Shown: positions 21,020-31,379, counted from the stretch's first letter. The stretch: DNA of 64,000 nucleotides from Psococerastis gibbosa (GCA_963971405.1 OZ020491.1:22314855-22378854), one strand, 5' to 3'. Program-made: numbers and translations. Notes: generated by a model not told the origin, from the letters alone.

Positions 21020-23878
21020 TTACAATATAATTTGGTTACAAGTTCCTCTGTATAATTCTAAGCTTTGCATAAACGGATCTAAGGTGTCATGATCATTTAG
21101 TAAATGAGTGAGCCTGTTTACTGGAGAATTTATGGCTACGTCAATCCTGTTTTGCGGCTGGTAAAATAAGTTAAAATTTCTTGTTGGAAACTGGGGTACA
21201 ATAAAATTTAGTTTGCTCAAGAAATTTTGATTGTCTTCTAGGCCATTTAATACTTTATAGATATATATGGCATCAGCAATTTTACGTCGTGCGCACAGAC
21301 TCTTCGCCTCATATTTTTCTAACAGAGTAGAATATGGTATATATGTGGGATCAATTTTATCAAACTTTCTCGTCAAATATTTTAAGAACTTTTTTTGCAC
21401 TTTTTCAATTTGTTTTATTTTGGTTTGGTGGTAAGGATTCCACACCACACTACCATATTCAAGCTTGCTTCGAACAAATGAGTTGAATAATACCATAATC
21501 GTTTTCCATTCCAGGAAATAAACTGAGCATCTTTTGATGAATCCTAACATACGATAGGCCTCATTAACTTTTTTACTTATGTGGTTTTCGAACGTTAGTT
21601 TAGAGTCAAAGATAACGCCCAGATCCTTTGTCTCTTCCTTTCTCTCTAAAGGTCTATCTAACAGTGTGTACTCATTCAATATTATATCATGTTTTAACGT
21701 ATATGTTATGATAAAGCATTTTTCTACATTTAGTTGAAGCTTATTTCTTTCACACCATTCTACCACTCTTTCTATGTCCCTTTGGAGTAATTTACAGTCA
21801 TTTCTGTCAGTAATTTTTTTACACAGTTTAAAATCATCTGCAAATAGATAACAACTGCAACTTCTTATTACCTCTGGTAGATCATTTATTATTAATAGGA
21901 AACATAACGGTCCTAGATTTGATCCTTGCGGTACCGATGAGTTAATTGAATAGGTTTCCGAGTAACTACCATTATATAATACTGTTTGTGTCCTACCACA
22001 TAAGTAAGAGTGAAAGAGTTCTATCAGTTCATCAGAAAATCCAAATTGTCTTAATTTCCTTAGTAGGACTTCGAAATCCACTAGATCGAAGGCTTTGCGA
22101 TAGTCTGTGTACACAACGTCAAATTGAAGCCTATTATTGAAGCTTAAAATAATTTCTTCTTCAAAGTTCACTAGATTTGTCACTGTTGACCGCTTACTCA
22201 TGAAACCGTACTGATGCTCAGAAATTAGTGATTTCACTTGTTGAATAATTTTTTTATACAGAATAGATTCTAATATTTTACTTGGAGTGCTCAAAAGTGA
22301 AATTGGCCTATATTGATTAATCTGTTTCGCCATCGGCGTTTTAGGTATAGGGCATACAATGGAGTTTTTCCATACGGTAGGAAACTTGTTATTTTTAAGT
22401 GACAAGTTGCAAATATACCACATTGGATCAATGAGAAAGGTTGAATATAATTTATAAAAGAATTGTGGTATTCCATCTCTTCCTTTCGATTTTTTAGGCA
22501 TTAATTTTTTAAATGCTTCAATGATATCACTCCTTTGAAGACAACCAATTTTTACCATATTAACTCCTACAGGTATTGGTTCTGAAATAATGGCCTGTAA
22601 ATCAAAGCTGGGTGGATGCTGCGCGTACACTGATTTAAAGTAGCTGGCAAATGCTTGTGTTTTTTCTTTATCGTGTAGTAAAATGTTTCCATTATTTAAC
22701 AACACTTGATCACCATTTGAATTTGACTTTTTACTTTTAATAAATTTCCAAAAATCCACTGGATTTTCCACTATATTTTTTTCTTGTTGACCATTATAAG
22801 TCCGTAAAACTTGCTTAATTTCTATTTTTAACTCGCTGCGGACTTTTGAATAAGATGCATAGTCTGAACCTAAATTAGTTTTTTTAAATTTTTTTCTTAG
22901 ACGCTCTTTCAACTTAATTTTATTTATAATTTCTTTGGTAAACCAGATAGGCCACTTGCTCTTTTTAAAAGAAATTTTAGGTACAAAGGCGTTTAATAAT
23001 TTATATATAATTTCATAAAATATTGTAACTGCAGCATCCACATCACTTTGTTGGTACAATTCTGACCAATCAACCTTGCTGATTGATTGAAGTAAGCCCT
23101 GACTATCAGCTTTCTGAAAATTATACTGAGCTTCTTTTGGAGTTTCAGGCCATTTTGCCTTAAAGGTACAAATAGTTATTTCTAAGCTTGGGTGATTTCT
23201 ATCATTTTTAACTAAAGGAAACGTCGCTTTTCCTACCGTACACACCTGCAAATTTGTCAATACATAGTCAAGATAGTATCCATTAACATTTGTCACATGG
23301 TTAAATTGGCTCAGATTGAAATATGATATATTCCTTAACACATAATTTTCCAAAGCCGGTACAGTGCCAATCATATTATTCATCCAGTATTTACTAAGAT
23401 TTTTTAAGTTAAAATCACCCATAAGTAAAATTTTACCATTAATCTCCTTCTCATATTCATGTAATTTGTCAAAAAAACTTTTAAAATGACTTCGTGGGGC
23501 GTTTACAATGAAATAAACTACTCCAATGCATAAGCAGGAGTTGGGTCTAATATATACTTTAATCCAAATGGACTCGGTGACGTCATCTTCCAAAATAAAC
23601 AATCTCTCAGTTTTATATTCCTTCTTTATGGCTATTGCCACACCCCCTCCATCACCCTTATTCGCCTTTTTCAGATCTCTATCTTTGCGATATACTGTGT
23701 AGTTTCCCCCGAAAATTTCAGAATTTAAGTACCCATCATTTAACCATGTTTCAGTAAAAGTTACACAGTCGTAGTCCGTAATGGACAAGTTCATATATAA
23801 TTCTGAAGTTTTAGTTTTGGCCCCATTTAGATTTTGATAATATATATTAAAATTATTTATATCTTTATCCATAGCCAA
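21020..23878 (-). CDS. LINE ORF2: AP endonuclease-reverse transcriptase (952 aa)
   Basis: The enzyme nicks target DNA and copies the LINE RNA in place (target-primed reverse transcription). The endonuclease covers about residues 10-235: YYQNLNG (13-19), TETWL (42-46, catalytic Glu), GDFN (154-157), DYVL (204-207) and a His at 229 in DRNHPSLE. A linker precedes the RT, about 460-740: GRDGIPQ (466-472), YRPISLL (523-529), YTDYRKAFD (590-598, catalytic Asp), VPQGSNLGPLCF (649-660) and FADD (679-682, catalytic Asp pair). Thumb motifs follow: LGVIFDSKLTFENHI (753-767) and FVRSKLEYGSVVW (801-813). No RNase H domain is seen, as in most CR1 elements. The Met at 23878 is consistent with the spacing to ORF1. 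All key residues are present. Confidence 0.96.
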   Translation of the reverse strand: MAMDKDINNFNIYYQNLNGAKTKTSELYMNLSITDYDCVTFTETWLNDGYLNSEIFGGNYTVYRKDRDLKKANKGDGGGVAIAIKKEYKTERLFILEDDVTESIWIKVYIRPNSCLCIGVVYFIVNAPRSHFKSFFDKLHEYEKEINGKILLMGDFNLKNLSKYWMNNMIGTVPALENYVLRNISYFNLSQFNHVTNVNGYYLDYVLTNLQVCTVGKATFPLVKNDRNHPSLEITICTFKAKWPETPKEAQYNFQKADSQGLLQSISKVDWSELYQQSDVDAAVTIFYEIIYKLLNAFVPKISFKKSKWPIWFTKEIINKIKLKERLRKKFKKTNLGSDYASYSKVRSELKIEIKQVLRTYNGQQEKNIVENPVDFWKFIKSKKSNSNGDQVLLNNGNILLHDKEKTQAFASYFKSVYAQHPPSFDLQAIISEPIPVGVNMVKIGCLQRSDIIEAFKKLMPKKSKGRDGIPQFFYKLYSTFLIDPMWYICNLSLKNNKFPTVWKNSIVCPIPKTPMAKQINQYRPISLLSTPSKILESILYKKIIQQVKSLISEHQYGFMSKRSTVTNLVNFEEEIILSFNNRLQFDVVYTDYRKAFDLVDFEVLLRKLRQFGFSDELIELFHSYLCGRTQTVLYNGSYSETYSINSSVPQGSNLGPLCFLLIINDLPEVIRSCSCYLFADDFKLCKKITDRNDCKLLQRDIERVVEWCERNKLQLNVEKCFIITYTLKHDIILNEYTLLDRPLERKEETKDLGVIFDSKLTFENHISKKVNEAYRMLGFIKRCSVYFLEWKTIMVLFNSFVRSKLEYGSVVWNPYHQTKIKQIEKVQKKFLKYLTRKFDKIDPTYIPYSTLLEKYEAKSLCARRKIADAIYIYKVLNGLEDNQNFLSKLNFIVPQFPTRNFNLFYQPQNRIDVAINSPVNRLTHLLNDHDTLDPFMQSLELYRGTCNQIIL

Positions 23879-24011
23879 ATTTTAACATTACATAGTCATA
23901 AACAAAATGAAAATAAATAAAAATTCTTCCTAATAGGTAATACATTACCATTGAATGGTGTACTATACTATTGTATTGGTAGTTTCCTAAATTCAAACAA
24001 TAGAAGAGTAG

Positions 24012-25007
24012 TCAGTCCATTGCCTTGATGCCAGTTGGGATGTCAGCAGGAGTTTTAATTAGTAGCACCGGCGAGCCCTCGCTTTTCCTCATATGCACGT
24101 TTCCATTAGAATCAACCCAGCAGTATGCGAAGTTATGTTTTTTCTTTGCCTCTCTTGCTCTCCAATACAGTTCTTTTCTCCATGGACTCAGGTTTACATT
24201 AATATATATTTTTTCATCATCACTCCCTCCTATTATATTATTACTCACTAGACCCGTAACCTTCTTTTTTAGCCATACATCTCTTACACGTTTAGATATA
24301 AATTGGACAAGAATTGCCTTCCTTTTATTTACCAGCTTAGATGTTCGATATAGGCTGTCCACCTCCCCCTCTTCATAGTTTATCATTAGTTCCCTGGCTA
24401 GGGTTTTCATGATATCATGCAAATTTTCACCATGTCTCTCTTGTATTCCTGAAATCTCAATATTTTTGTTTTTGCTTATTTGTTCCTGGTCACACAATGT
24501 TAGTCTCATCTTCATTAAATCCGTTCTAACAGCAAAATTCTCTTTCTCCAACTCACTGATTTTATTTTGATATGTAGTCAATCTCTTGTCATGAGCTTTA
24601 ACTTTATCATCAAGAGCGTTTAATTTAATTAATATTTCATCAGACTTATCTGATTGATACTGTATTGCCACCACCAATTTGTTTAGTAGAGAACATACGT
24701 TCTTAATTTGATTTCCCATTTCCTCCAGTGATTCTGTTTTTATTTCCTCTAAAATTGGCAAATCAATTTCTGACTCCGCTCCTGAATTCTTAGTTCTATT
24801 TTTCATGATATCAGTACACGTTGTACATACCCATTTCTTCTTTTCCGCATCTGATTTGGCTCTGTATCCTCTGGCTGATAAACTGCTACACTCTAAATGG
24901 TATTTTCCTCCACATAGACCATGGCATACTACTTCTATAGAGCCTATGTGAATTTGTTCATTGCAACGCTTGCAAATCGACATGATTTGATTGGAAAACC
25001 TTTTCAA
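24012..25007 (-). CDS. LINE ORF1: PHD-finger / coiled-coil / FP25K-like protein (331 aa)
   Basis: ORF1 proteins of CR1-group LINEs bind the element RNA and form the ribonucleoprotein that carries ORF2. Residues 12-64 give a full C4HC3 PHD finger: C12, C15, C28, C32, H37, C40, C61, C64. A hydrophilic stretch and a long coiled coil follow (about 85-178, for example KISELEKENFAVRTDLMKMR). Residues 180-320 match the domain shared with the baculovirus FP25K protein in many LINE ORF1s: IEISGIQE, a YRTSK block, ILVQFISKRVRDVWL and IYINVNLSPWRKELYWRARE. Length and order are normal for the group. A second Met at residue 9 lies just before the finger and could also start translation. ORF2 begins 133 bases downstream, so it needs reinitiation or a separate start. 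Confidence 0.92.
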   Translation of the reverse strand: MKRFSNQIMSICKRCNEQIHIGSIEVVCHGLCGGKYHLECSSLSARGYRAKSDAEKKKWVCTTCTDIMKNRTKNSGAESEIDLPILEEIKTESLEEMGNQIKNVCSLLNKLVVAIQYQSDKSDEILIKLNALDDKVKAHDKRLTTYQNKISELEKENFAVRTDLMKMRLTLCDQEQISKNKNIEISGIQERHGENLHDIMKTLARELMINYEEGEVDSLYRTSKLVNKRKAILVQFISKRVRDVWLKKKVTGLVSNNIIGGSDDEKIYINVNLSPWRKELYWRAREAKKKHNFAYCWVDSNGNVHMRKSEGSPVLLIKTPADIPTGIKAMD

Positions 25008-25274
25008 TATTCAGTTGGCAAATCGTGATTTAACAAGGAAAAACAACTGTGAGATCCAGAGTGTATCCAGTCTAAGTTAACTTCTTGCACTAGCTTGTAC
25101 ACTAATATAATTTTTTGTATATTTTGTCACTTTTATGGTTTCTTTAGTTCACGTTAGTTTCTTCCTATCTCTGAATAGTTATTTTCACTACTAAATTGCA
25201 AACTGTTCAAGTATTTGAGTTTTAAAAGTAATGTTAATTATTGTTGTTATTCCGTTTCAACGCATGCGCACTGA

Positions 25275-25410
25275 CTTCATGCGATCGGAGACGTGCTGTA
25301 ACTCAACACAAGCACTGTTTAAGTTGCTTAGTGAGGCGACTGAGGAGGTTATTCGGATAAATTTATTATATTATATATATTAAATTGTTTGTAAGCAATT
25401 GTATTAATCC
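25275..25410 (+). mobile_element. 3' part of SINE family 2, other side of the LINE
   Basis: CATGCGATCGGAGACGTGCT, then GAGGCGACTGAGGAGGTTAT, then ATTAAATTGTTTGTAAG follow the SINE family 2 order from its middle to its 3' end. With the head at 20733-20785 this makes one collinear SINE split by 4.5 kb of LINE. Confidence 0.75.
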
Positions 25411-25452
25411 CTTCAAATAATATTAATTAATGGCTGTCTATTTCGAAAATAC

Positions 25453-25627
25453 TTTTTTTTTTTAAATAGAAATTATTCGCATGCAAGTAACTCAATGATT
25501 GTATCCGAATTACCTCTTCAGTCGCCTCTGTAGGTAATACCTGTGTTGAGTTACGACAGGTCACCGATCGCATGATGTGTAGAGACTCGCACAAGTACGA
25601 ACAAGCTACCATTATGCCATCGAAGTC
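25453..25627 (-). mobile_element. tRNA-derived SINE, family 2
   Basis: A full minus-strand copy with a T-run (A tail) at 25453-25463 and a tRNA-like head ending near 25627. It lies about 40 bases from the 3' part of the split SINE, in the opposite orientation, so the two could pair as a hairpin. Confidence 0.75.
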
Positions 25628-26139
25628 CTAACTTAATACCTAAGCTCACTTTGGGAAATTATTGGTTAGATATTAGAGAAAATACTAATGAAAATAAAAA
25701 TTATAAATTATAGAATTATTATGCACCGGAAATAGTAAATAAGTATATTCCCCCTGCAGCTCTGCCCCCTCCTTTATGTAGTACACGCCTATAAAATTGG
25801 TAATAAAAGTTTTAACGCGACAATTTTATGCAAACCGCGATAATATTTATGTGGGGGTGTCTGATATAGCCTTATTGTCCCCCTTTTCTGGATGTGAAAT
25901 TTCACATATGAGAAAATAAAATATGATTTTTACTGCTTTCCTTAGGTAACTTACCCAATTTTTTTAAACGGGGTTTCACGGTTACACTGTCTTTTTCAGT
26001 AGAACCAATCGATTTTATTGTAAATTTATTCTAGCCGTAGGCTACAGATACCTAGGAGGGCCCAGATATTATTTTAGAAAATCTGGTGAATCGAAATAAT
26101 GGGCAAAATTTAGCGGATCTGGAGGAAGGCTTGTAAGTT
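25628..26139. other. No feature recognised
   Basis: AT-rich sequence with no coding frame, terminal repeats or tRNA-like promoter visible. Confidence 0.35.
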
Positions 26140-26285
26140 GTTTGTATGCCCTGATTCTAAACATTACTTGTTGTAATAATAATATTGCGTGTATCTATCA
26201 AAAAACCATTACAACTTTTAATAAAACCGGTGCCGCAAAGCCAAAAAAGCGCGTTGGAATCCTTTCTATAAATAAGTAAATAAGG
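26140..26285. repeat. Interspersed repeat T, copy 1 (pair with 57165-57290)
   Basis: ATTGCGTGTATCTATCAAAA, ACCGGTGCCGCAAAGC and GCGCGTTGGAA recur at 57165-57290 with AATAATAAT at the left in both. The AAT run suggests a minus-strand LINE 3' end with an (ATT)n tail; no coding sequence confirms it. Confidence 0.55.
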
Positions 26286-26384
26286 ACAAAACTGGGCAAT
26301 GAATGACTATACATGTAAAAACACATTACTGGCAACAGAAATTTATTCTGAGGGAACCCTAGCATTGATTATGCGATGTATTGT

Positions 26385-26724
26385 GACTGAATGGATACAG
26401 AAACTGAGTTGCTGCTGACTAATATACTTCGGCCATGTGATGAGGACCGAAAAGTATCGCCTTCTGCAAGGGAAGATAGAAGGACAGATGGCTCCCGTCA
26501 GAAGAACATCCTGGATGAAGAACTTTGGCAAGAACACGACTTCCCTTTTCAGAGCAGGAGTCTCCAAGGTCTAACTCCGCAATGATCTTTGCTGGAAGCC
26601 CTGATAACGGAATCACCGACGGAGATGAACGGCTTCATGGAGACATATCTCTTTTCTGGTCATCGCGTCACCAAATGGTTAACCTGTCAAGGGTGGGCGT
26701 TGGCTAGCAAGTAAGTAAGTAAGT
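26385..26724 (+). mobile_element. LINE ORF2 C-terminal relic with (AAGT)n tail
   Basis: The plus strand reads HVMRTEKYRLLQGKIEGQ then TSWMKNFGKNTTSLFRAGV, the 'GHV.R...Y.LLQ.I..GKIEG...R...SWL.NLR' region after the RT of a common arthropod LINE group. After further decayed codons it ends in four AAGT repeats (26709-26724). The frame is broken near the LFRA block. The related ends at 27981-28085 and 47900-48020 are minus-strand copies of the same region. Confidence 0.75.
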
Positions 26725-27539
26725 ATGAAAGATATAATTAGCCACTTCGAGAAGGCTGCCCTGAAAGACCAGAAGCCTTAACCCTCGCCCCGCCAATGGG
26801 GGGGGGGGCGTATTTCCTGTGCAGGCGTTACCGTTCCGGTCCGGGGCCCTCAAGAGACGGAGTCCAGCCCCTTAGGGACCCGTAGCTTAGTTAGTTATGG
26901 AGCTAACTTGTATTTTATTGACTTTAGATGTCATTGTTGGGATATGGCCCCTCTTTCCGTTTCCTAATCAAACATTTTTACTTTTTTTCCCTCGTTTTTA
27001 TAAACTGAAAAGAAAATGCACAAGCTCTTATTGTGACGGCTGAAATTGGATTGAGTTAGTCCTTAATGATGTATTCTTTACTGAAAATTGGAGAAATTAC
27101 GCTACTTGTCTTAAAGCATTTTTGAAAAGTGAAGTACGTTTTTGTTTTACTAAAGGGAGGTGGTGAAGCCTTATAAGTGTAAACATATCTCATGAAGTAC
27201 CAATTGTAGAGCTTTCAAAAGTTACAGGACAAACACTAACAATATTTTGGAGAATTTTGATATTATGTTAACACAGACCGGCCATAATAATTATTGAGTA
27301 TTATTTGTACAAAATGATTGGTGTGGTGTTCCTGAGGAAAGAGTCAAAAAATGTCGTCAATTGGTGTTAGGGGAGGCCAGCTTTGATATCATATATCAAA
27401 TGTAGAGGGGCATTTTTTCTAGTAATATAATGGCTGGTTTCGACGGCAATCGATATTTTCTGTGAAAATAGACTTGATGCAAAAAACGTGTATAATGGAG
27501 GTACTCCGATTTGCTCTTAATATATACTTGTAGGCTGTA
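26725..27539. other. No gene seen
   Basis: Contains a G run near 26798 and AT-rich DNA; nothing coding or repetitive was recognised. Confidence 0.35.
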
Positions 27540-27776
27540 ATATGACACGTCATAAGAATGTCAGACGATCGCATGCCGAAAAGATGTACAAAGCAAGCAT
27601 GACAGGAAGACGACTGACCATACGTTCTCGAAAACGCTGCTGGAAGGATGAGTTGGAAACTGGCCTTCGCGAGTTGGGAGTCCGTAGATGGTGGGGCTCT
27701 GTACAAAACCGAGATGACTGGAGTAGTGTTCTCGAGTAGGCCAAAGCCCATCAAGGGATGTAGAGCCAGAAGAAGA
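27540..27776 (+). mobile_element. LINE ORF2 C-terminal relic (RTE-like), best copy
   Basis: The plus strand reads RSRKRCWKDELETGLRELGV, then WWGSVQNRDDWSSVLE, a stop, and a 3' end running into AGAAGAAGAAG. This is the 'GR.R.RW.D.V..DL..LG......A.DR..WR' block near the end of RTE/CR1-type ORF2. Other ends of this family lie at 2724-2802, 6196-6392, 37645-37765 and 45541-45745. Confidence 0.75.
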
Positions 27777-27980
27777 AGCATAATAGGGTGTAGACAAGTA
27801 GAGAAAGCGCGGCTGCCGGACATGTCGCTGACCATAACATCCCAAATACGGTAGTGGTCAATTTCGAGGTACTCAGGCCTAGAACCTCATTTGGGTGTCG
27901 TGCCATGTCGTTAATTTATTTATTTATTTGATTTTAGAGTAGTACCGCCCACTGATGAGCTCTTCTTCTTATTCTTATAA

Positions 27981-28085
27981 GCCTCTTCTAGCGAAGATAA
28001 TCATGGCGATTTGGGTCTTGGAGACTGCTGCTCTGAAAAGGGCGAAAGTGCTGTTGTCAAACCACTGACGCAGGTTTTACAATCA
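27981..28085 (-). mobile_element. LINE ORF2 C-terminal relic
   Basis: The minus strand reads TLRQWFDNSTFALFRAAVSK followed by TQIAMIIFARRG, the 'LR.W.....LFRAA..K..IAMMIAN' end of the LINE group seen at 26385-26724. No tail or flanking duplication is evident. Confidence 0.7.
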
Positions 28086-28663
28086 GGGTGTACTTCTTCT
28101 GCCGAGAGCCCTCTGTCCTTGGATTATAACATGCAGAAGGTGATATTTTTCGATCCTCAATTTTAGTTTCCGTTTCTTAACCACCAACTCACCAGCTCAA
28201 CTAATACTTAATACTCCACTTCTATAAGCTAAACCTATAGAAATCCAACTGTTGCGGTACCATTTTAAAAAGCGTATTCTTCTGATTTATAAAAGCGCCT
28301 TTACCTTTTTAAAATGTTGTTATCAGCAAATTTTCACCCCTAAACGGCCAAAGGGCGTAAAGCTCGGACAGTATTGCGGCTTTCGTAGGAAACGAGCGGT
28401 ATTATCCGCCACAAAGCCGCTGGAAATGGATTTAAACGGCTTAGACGTGATGTTAAAAAATAAAGTCGTGTGAAGGGTTGGATCACAGCCACCTGTTGAG
28501 AAGCTCATACAAAAAATTCATAAGGAGGCACATCCTTTCAAGCCTTCGCAGAGAATTTTCCTTACTGACATGTCTCTTATTTTCATGACGTTTCTTTGTG
28601 CTTCGGTTTGATGGTTGCAGGTTGGCGGACCGCTTTCAAACCACGCGATGTCAGGTAGACACA
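28086..28663. other. No gene seen
   Basis: Includes an open frame at 28252-28473 without protein-like features. No repeat recognised. Confidence 0.3.
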
Positions 28664-28671
28664 AGGGCGGA

Positions 28672-28846
28672 TCCAGCAGAAAAAATGAGGGGGGGGAGTC
28701 ACATGTTTTATGTGTAGGTGTGCAGCCTATACCCCCACCCTTCCGAGAAATCGCTTTAGTAAAAAATGTTATGAATTTACTCATTTAGAGGGGGGGGTCA
28801 TGGCCCTCCTCATGACCTCCCCCGTGACCTCTCCCATGTGTAGGCA
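28672..28846. mobile_element. Probable hAT-like MITE (degraded)
   Basis: It begins AAGGGCGGATCCAGCAG and runs into a G tract, the typical left end of short hAT-like elements with GGCGGATCC ends. The far side is rich in C runs and GTGACCTC. The flanks GTAGACAC and GTAGGCAA match at six of eight positions, so the borders are tentative. Confidence 0.4.
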
Positions 28847-29099
28847 AGTATAAGGGGGTTGCTGAAAGATTTTCGAATTTGAAGGGCGCCTTTATTATGT
28901 TTCTTGTGTACAAATTGACAATTTCACCATACGCCACTTATTTAACGTTTCAAATGAGTTAAGCCACTTGATGTACATTTAATGTTCGAAAAAGTGCTAA
29001 AAATGATATGTTAAGCAAAACGGCGGACAAGAGAGAGTCGGACTAATCGCCAGTCATGTTTGAATTGGACGAAAATATTTCCTACATTGTAGTATTATG

Positions 29100-29132
<33 letters not shown>

Positions 29133-29280
29133 GGGGTACCTACTGGTGTTACCTGTGTGCACTTAAGCCTATTGGCCTATTATGCCCCCTACAAAAAAGT
29201 ATCTACATCACTTCTACATCACTTTCTCGAGGCCTATCTCCCTCAGGAGAGCCTGGATTTTGAGGGGATTCAGAAGTGGT
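29100..29280 (-). mobile_element. 5'-truncated LINE 3' end with poly(A)
   Basis: A T run of 27 bases (poly(A) on the minus strand) follows a 3' UTR ending AGTAGGTACCCCAATT. Upstream codons read NPLKIQALLREIGLEKVM then a stop, as in the short C-terminal tails of I/Jockey-type ORF2. No clear target-site duplication. Confidence 0.6.
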
Positions 29281-29340
29281 AGGTCTTTTACATGTTACTG
29301 TAAGCTTCCCGAGCATGCTGCTCTTCTTCGTGCAATTGCA

Positions 29341-29395
29341 TCGAACCCACGATTAGGCGTAGATCGTGGGTTCGAATCCCACCAAGCCCAGTTTT
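29341..29395 (+). ncRNA. tRNA-like T-arm (SINE or tRNA relic)
   Basis: GTGGGTTCGAATCCCAC forms a perfect T stem and loop with a consensus B box, followed by CAAGCCCA and T7, like a tRNA 3' end with pol III terminator. No matching D arm or 5' acceptor is found. An inverted CGAACCCACGAT sits just before it. The same block occurs at 52321-52385 (minus), so a SINE relic is likelier than a tRNA gene. Confidence 0.5.
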
Positions 29396-29399
29396 TTTC

Positions 29400-30052
29400 A
29401 TATCCTCTAATTTTGAAAATATTTCCTCCGGAAACGTTTTCCCCCCAATAAGCAATCTATTGGAAGTGCTGGTTGTCAGTAAGATTTCCGACGCTAACTT
29501 ACTATTGGTATTGGCGAATTGGGATCAACATAAAATCATTGTGTGCAGTATACTTGTATACAATATATTCTATTTTTTTAGCATGTACTTTGGAGGGGGC
29601 AGATTTTCCATGCACGTGACGTCCCAGTATTTTACTGAGAATTTTATTTATTACTGAGTATTTTACTGTCTTTAGTCCTCATATTGCTATAAAAATAAAC
29701 ATTTTATTACCTCCTTCAATGCCTAAATTGGCCATTAACTTACGAAGAAATGAAAATATAGAAGAAGGAAAAAAGGCCCTGGGGAGTTTCATTAACTAAA
29801 AGATGGTAAGGAGCTGAAAAAGACGCAAGCGGCTCCAGTAATGAGGGGGACATAGATGCAAATAACGCCCCAGCTTAAAGACCCCCAGAGAAGTATAGGG
29901 GGGCAAAGTGGGCGGGAAGGGGCAGATAAAAACTGTTTGATGCGGTCTCTTTGACCGAATCTACCCTCTGTCACTGATTTCTCTAACCTCATTAGCTGAC
30001 TGCACCTTGGTTGTCTGCAACGTTGCTGACTGTTTTTTATTTTTCAAACGGT

Positions 30053-30095
<43 letters not shown>

Positions 30096-31069
30096 AAATA
30101 GAGGATATTTACAAGAAAAAGATTATGTGAAAGATTTCGGCGGGTAAATGGTTATTATTGGTAAACTACTCTGAGTTGGGCTATACATATTATCTGAAAA
30201 ATGCTTCCTTATATTTCTTTGCATGATAACTGCTAATCGCGTAACACTTGCACAGTATGCCTGAGTCAACTTACCGTGATTTTCTTTGAAGTGACACAAT
30301 ATACAGTATGTGAATTGATATAAGATCTTTGAATATTGTTTTTAAAGAAAAAATATTAGCAGTTTTTTTAGTTTGTAGAGGGGGGGGGGTATACAACAGA
30401 CCGACTGTCAGACAGACCTACAGACTGGCATTTCGTAAAACCACTCTTTTGTACCTCAAAACGTGTAAATCCACTGAAATCTCGAAATTGAAAATAATCG
30501 GCATTAATAATAATTTAGAATATGAGACCATAAATGGTTTTAAACGAACACCAGTGGATTTCTTTGATAAAGTAAATTTCTTAACGTTCATTTGGGTTTT
30601 ACTAACTCATATTTCTTCAAACAACTTTTTTAAAAACACTAATTTTTGTTTATTCATTTTCCGACGTGCTTCGAAGGCACACTTTTCGTAAAAGCACACG
30701 TGTGCACCTGCAACGCCCCACAATTCGCTCACTCTTTCCACTACATTCCATCAATGTCTATGATAAAACCTCAAAAATATGAGCGGTACATTTTGAGTAG
30801 CAGCCTCGGCCGCAACTGTCACCCACTGTCAGCAGTGTTGGTTAGCTTCCCTCCCTGTCAGCGCTCAGCACCCACAGGATTTGCACGGCTTAGTTCTAGC
30901 CTTCATCTCTTCTCAACCGCGACAAGTCCTTATTTTACTCCAAACGATCCTCATATTTTCTGGAATTTTAGCGTTTTTTTTTTTTAAATAACATTTGTAC
31001 CCCGTTTCACTTTTATGGTACAGAGGCTATATAAATCGACCAGTCATTGTACATTGAATGTATAACTCC
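29400..31069. other. No gene seen; GA microsatellite and G run
   Basis: Contains (GA)n at about 30055-30092 and a G run near 30380. A CTGTCAGACAGACC stretch at 30407-30420 recalls the CTGTCTGTCTG repeat near 36370. The palindrome GCACACGTGTGC lies at about 30693-30704. Open frames at 30329-30691 and 30646-30987 show no domain. Confidence 0.35.
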
Positions 31070-31076
31070 ACTATTG

Positions 31077-31150
31077 TGGTATTGACTGAAGAGGTAATTG
31101 GATACATTCATTAAATTGTTTGTAAGTGATTAATCTTTTTGTAAAAAAAA
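31077..31150 (+). mobile_element. 3' fragment of SINE family 2
   Basis: GACTGAAGAGGTAATTGGAT then ATTAAATTGTTTGTAAGTGA and an A-rich tail match the SINE family 2 3' end. Confidence 0.65.
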
Positions 31151-31379
31151 GACTTAAAAATTAAAAAAAAAAATTAAAAAATGCCATGGGGGATTTGACT
31201 TGTTTGATTTTAAATATTTGTTTAAGCTGTTTAAGAGATTCTTATGGACATAATGTCCGAAAATACGGAATCAAGAAAAAAGTCAAAAAACACGGTACAC
31301 CAGACTCCCATGTTATCAATGTTAACTTTCCAGAACGGAGGAAGTAAAATGTTTTCGATGCTGGATGACTGGACAACGT

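Larger units (their letters stand above)
20783..25265 (-). mobile_element. Apparently complete CR1-group LINE with two ORFs
   Basis: The element reads on the minus strand: 5' UTR (about 25265-25008), ORF1, a 133-base spacer, ORF2, a 200-base 3' UTR and a (TTCTA)n tail at 20783-20819. Both ORFs are open, with expected lengths and intact catalytic motifs, so it looks recently active and perhaps still competent. It splits a SINE copy, but no exact target-site duplication can be read, as is common for CR1-type elements. PHD-type ORF1, AP endonuclease and microsatellite tail place it in the CR1/L2/Daphne-like assemblage; the exact clade is not resolved. Confidence 0.93.

Noticed and set aside
24025-24378. 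117-residue plus-strand frame
   Set aside because: Antisense shadow of LINE ORF1.
29341-29395. Functional tRNA gene
   Set aside because: Only the T arm is tRNA-like; no D arm, anticodon arm or paired acceptor stem could be built.
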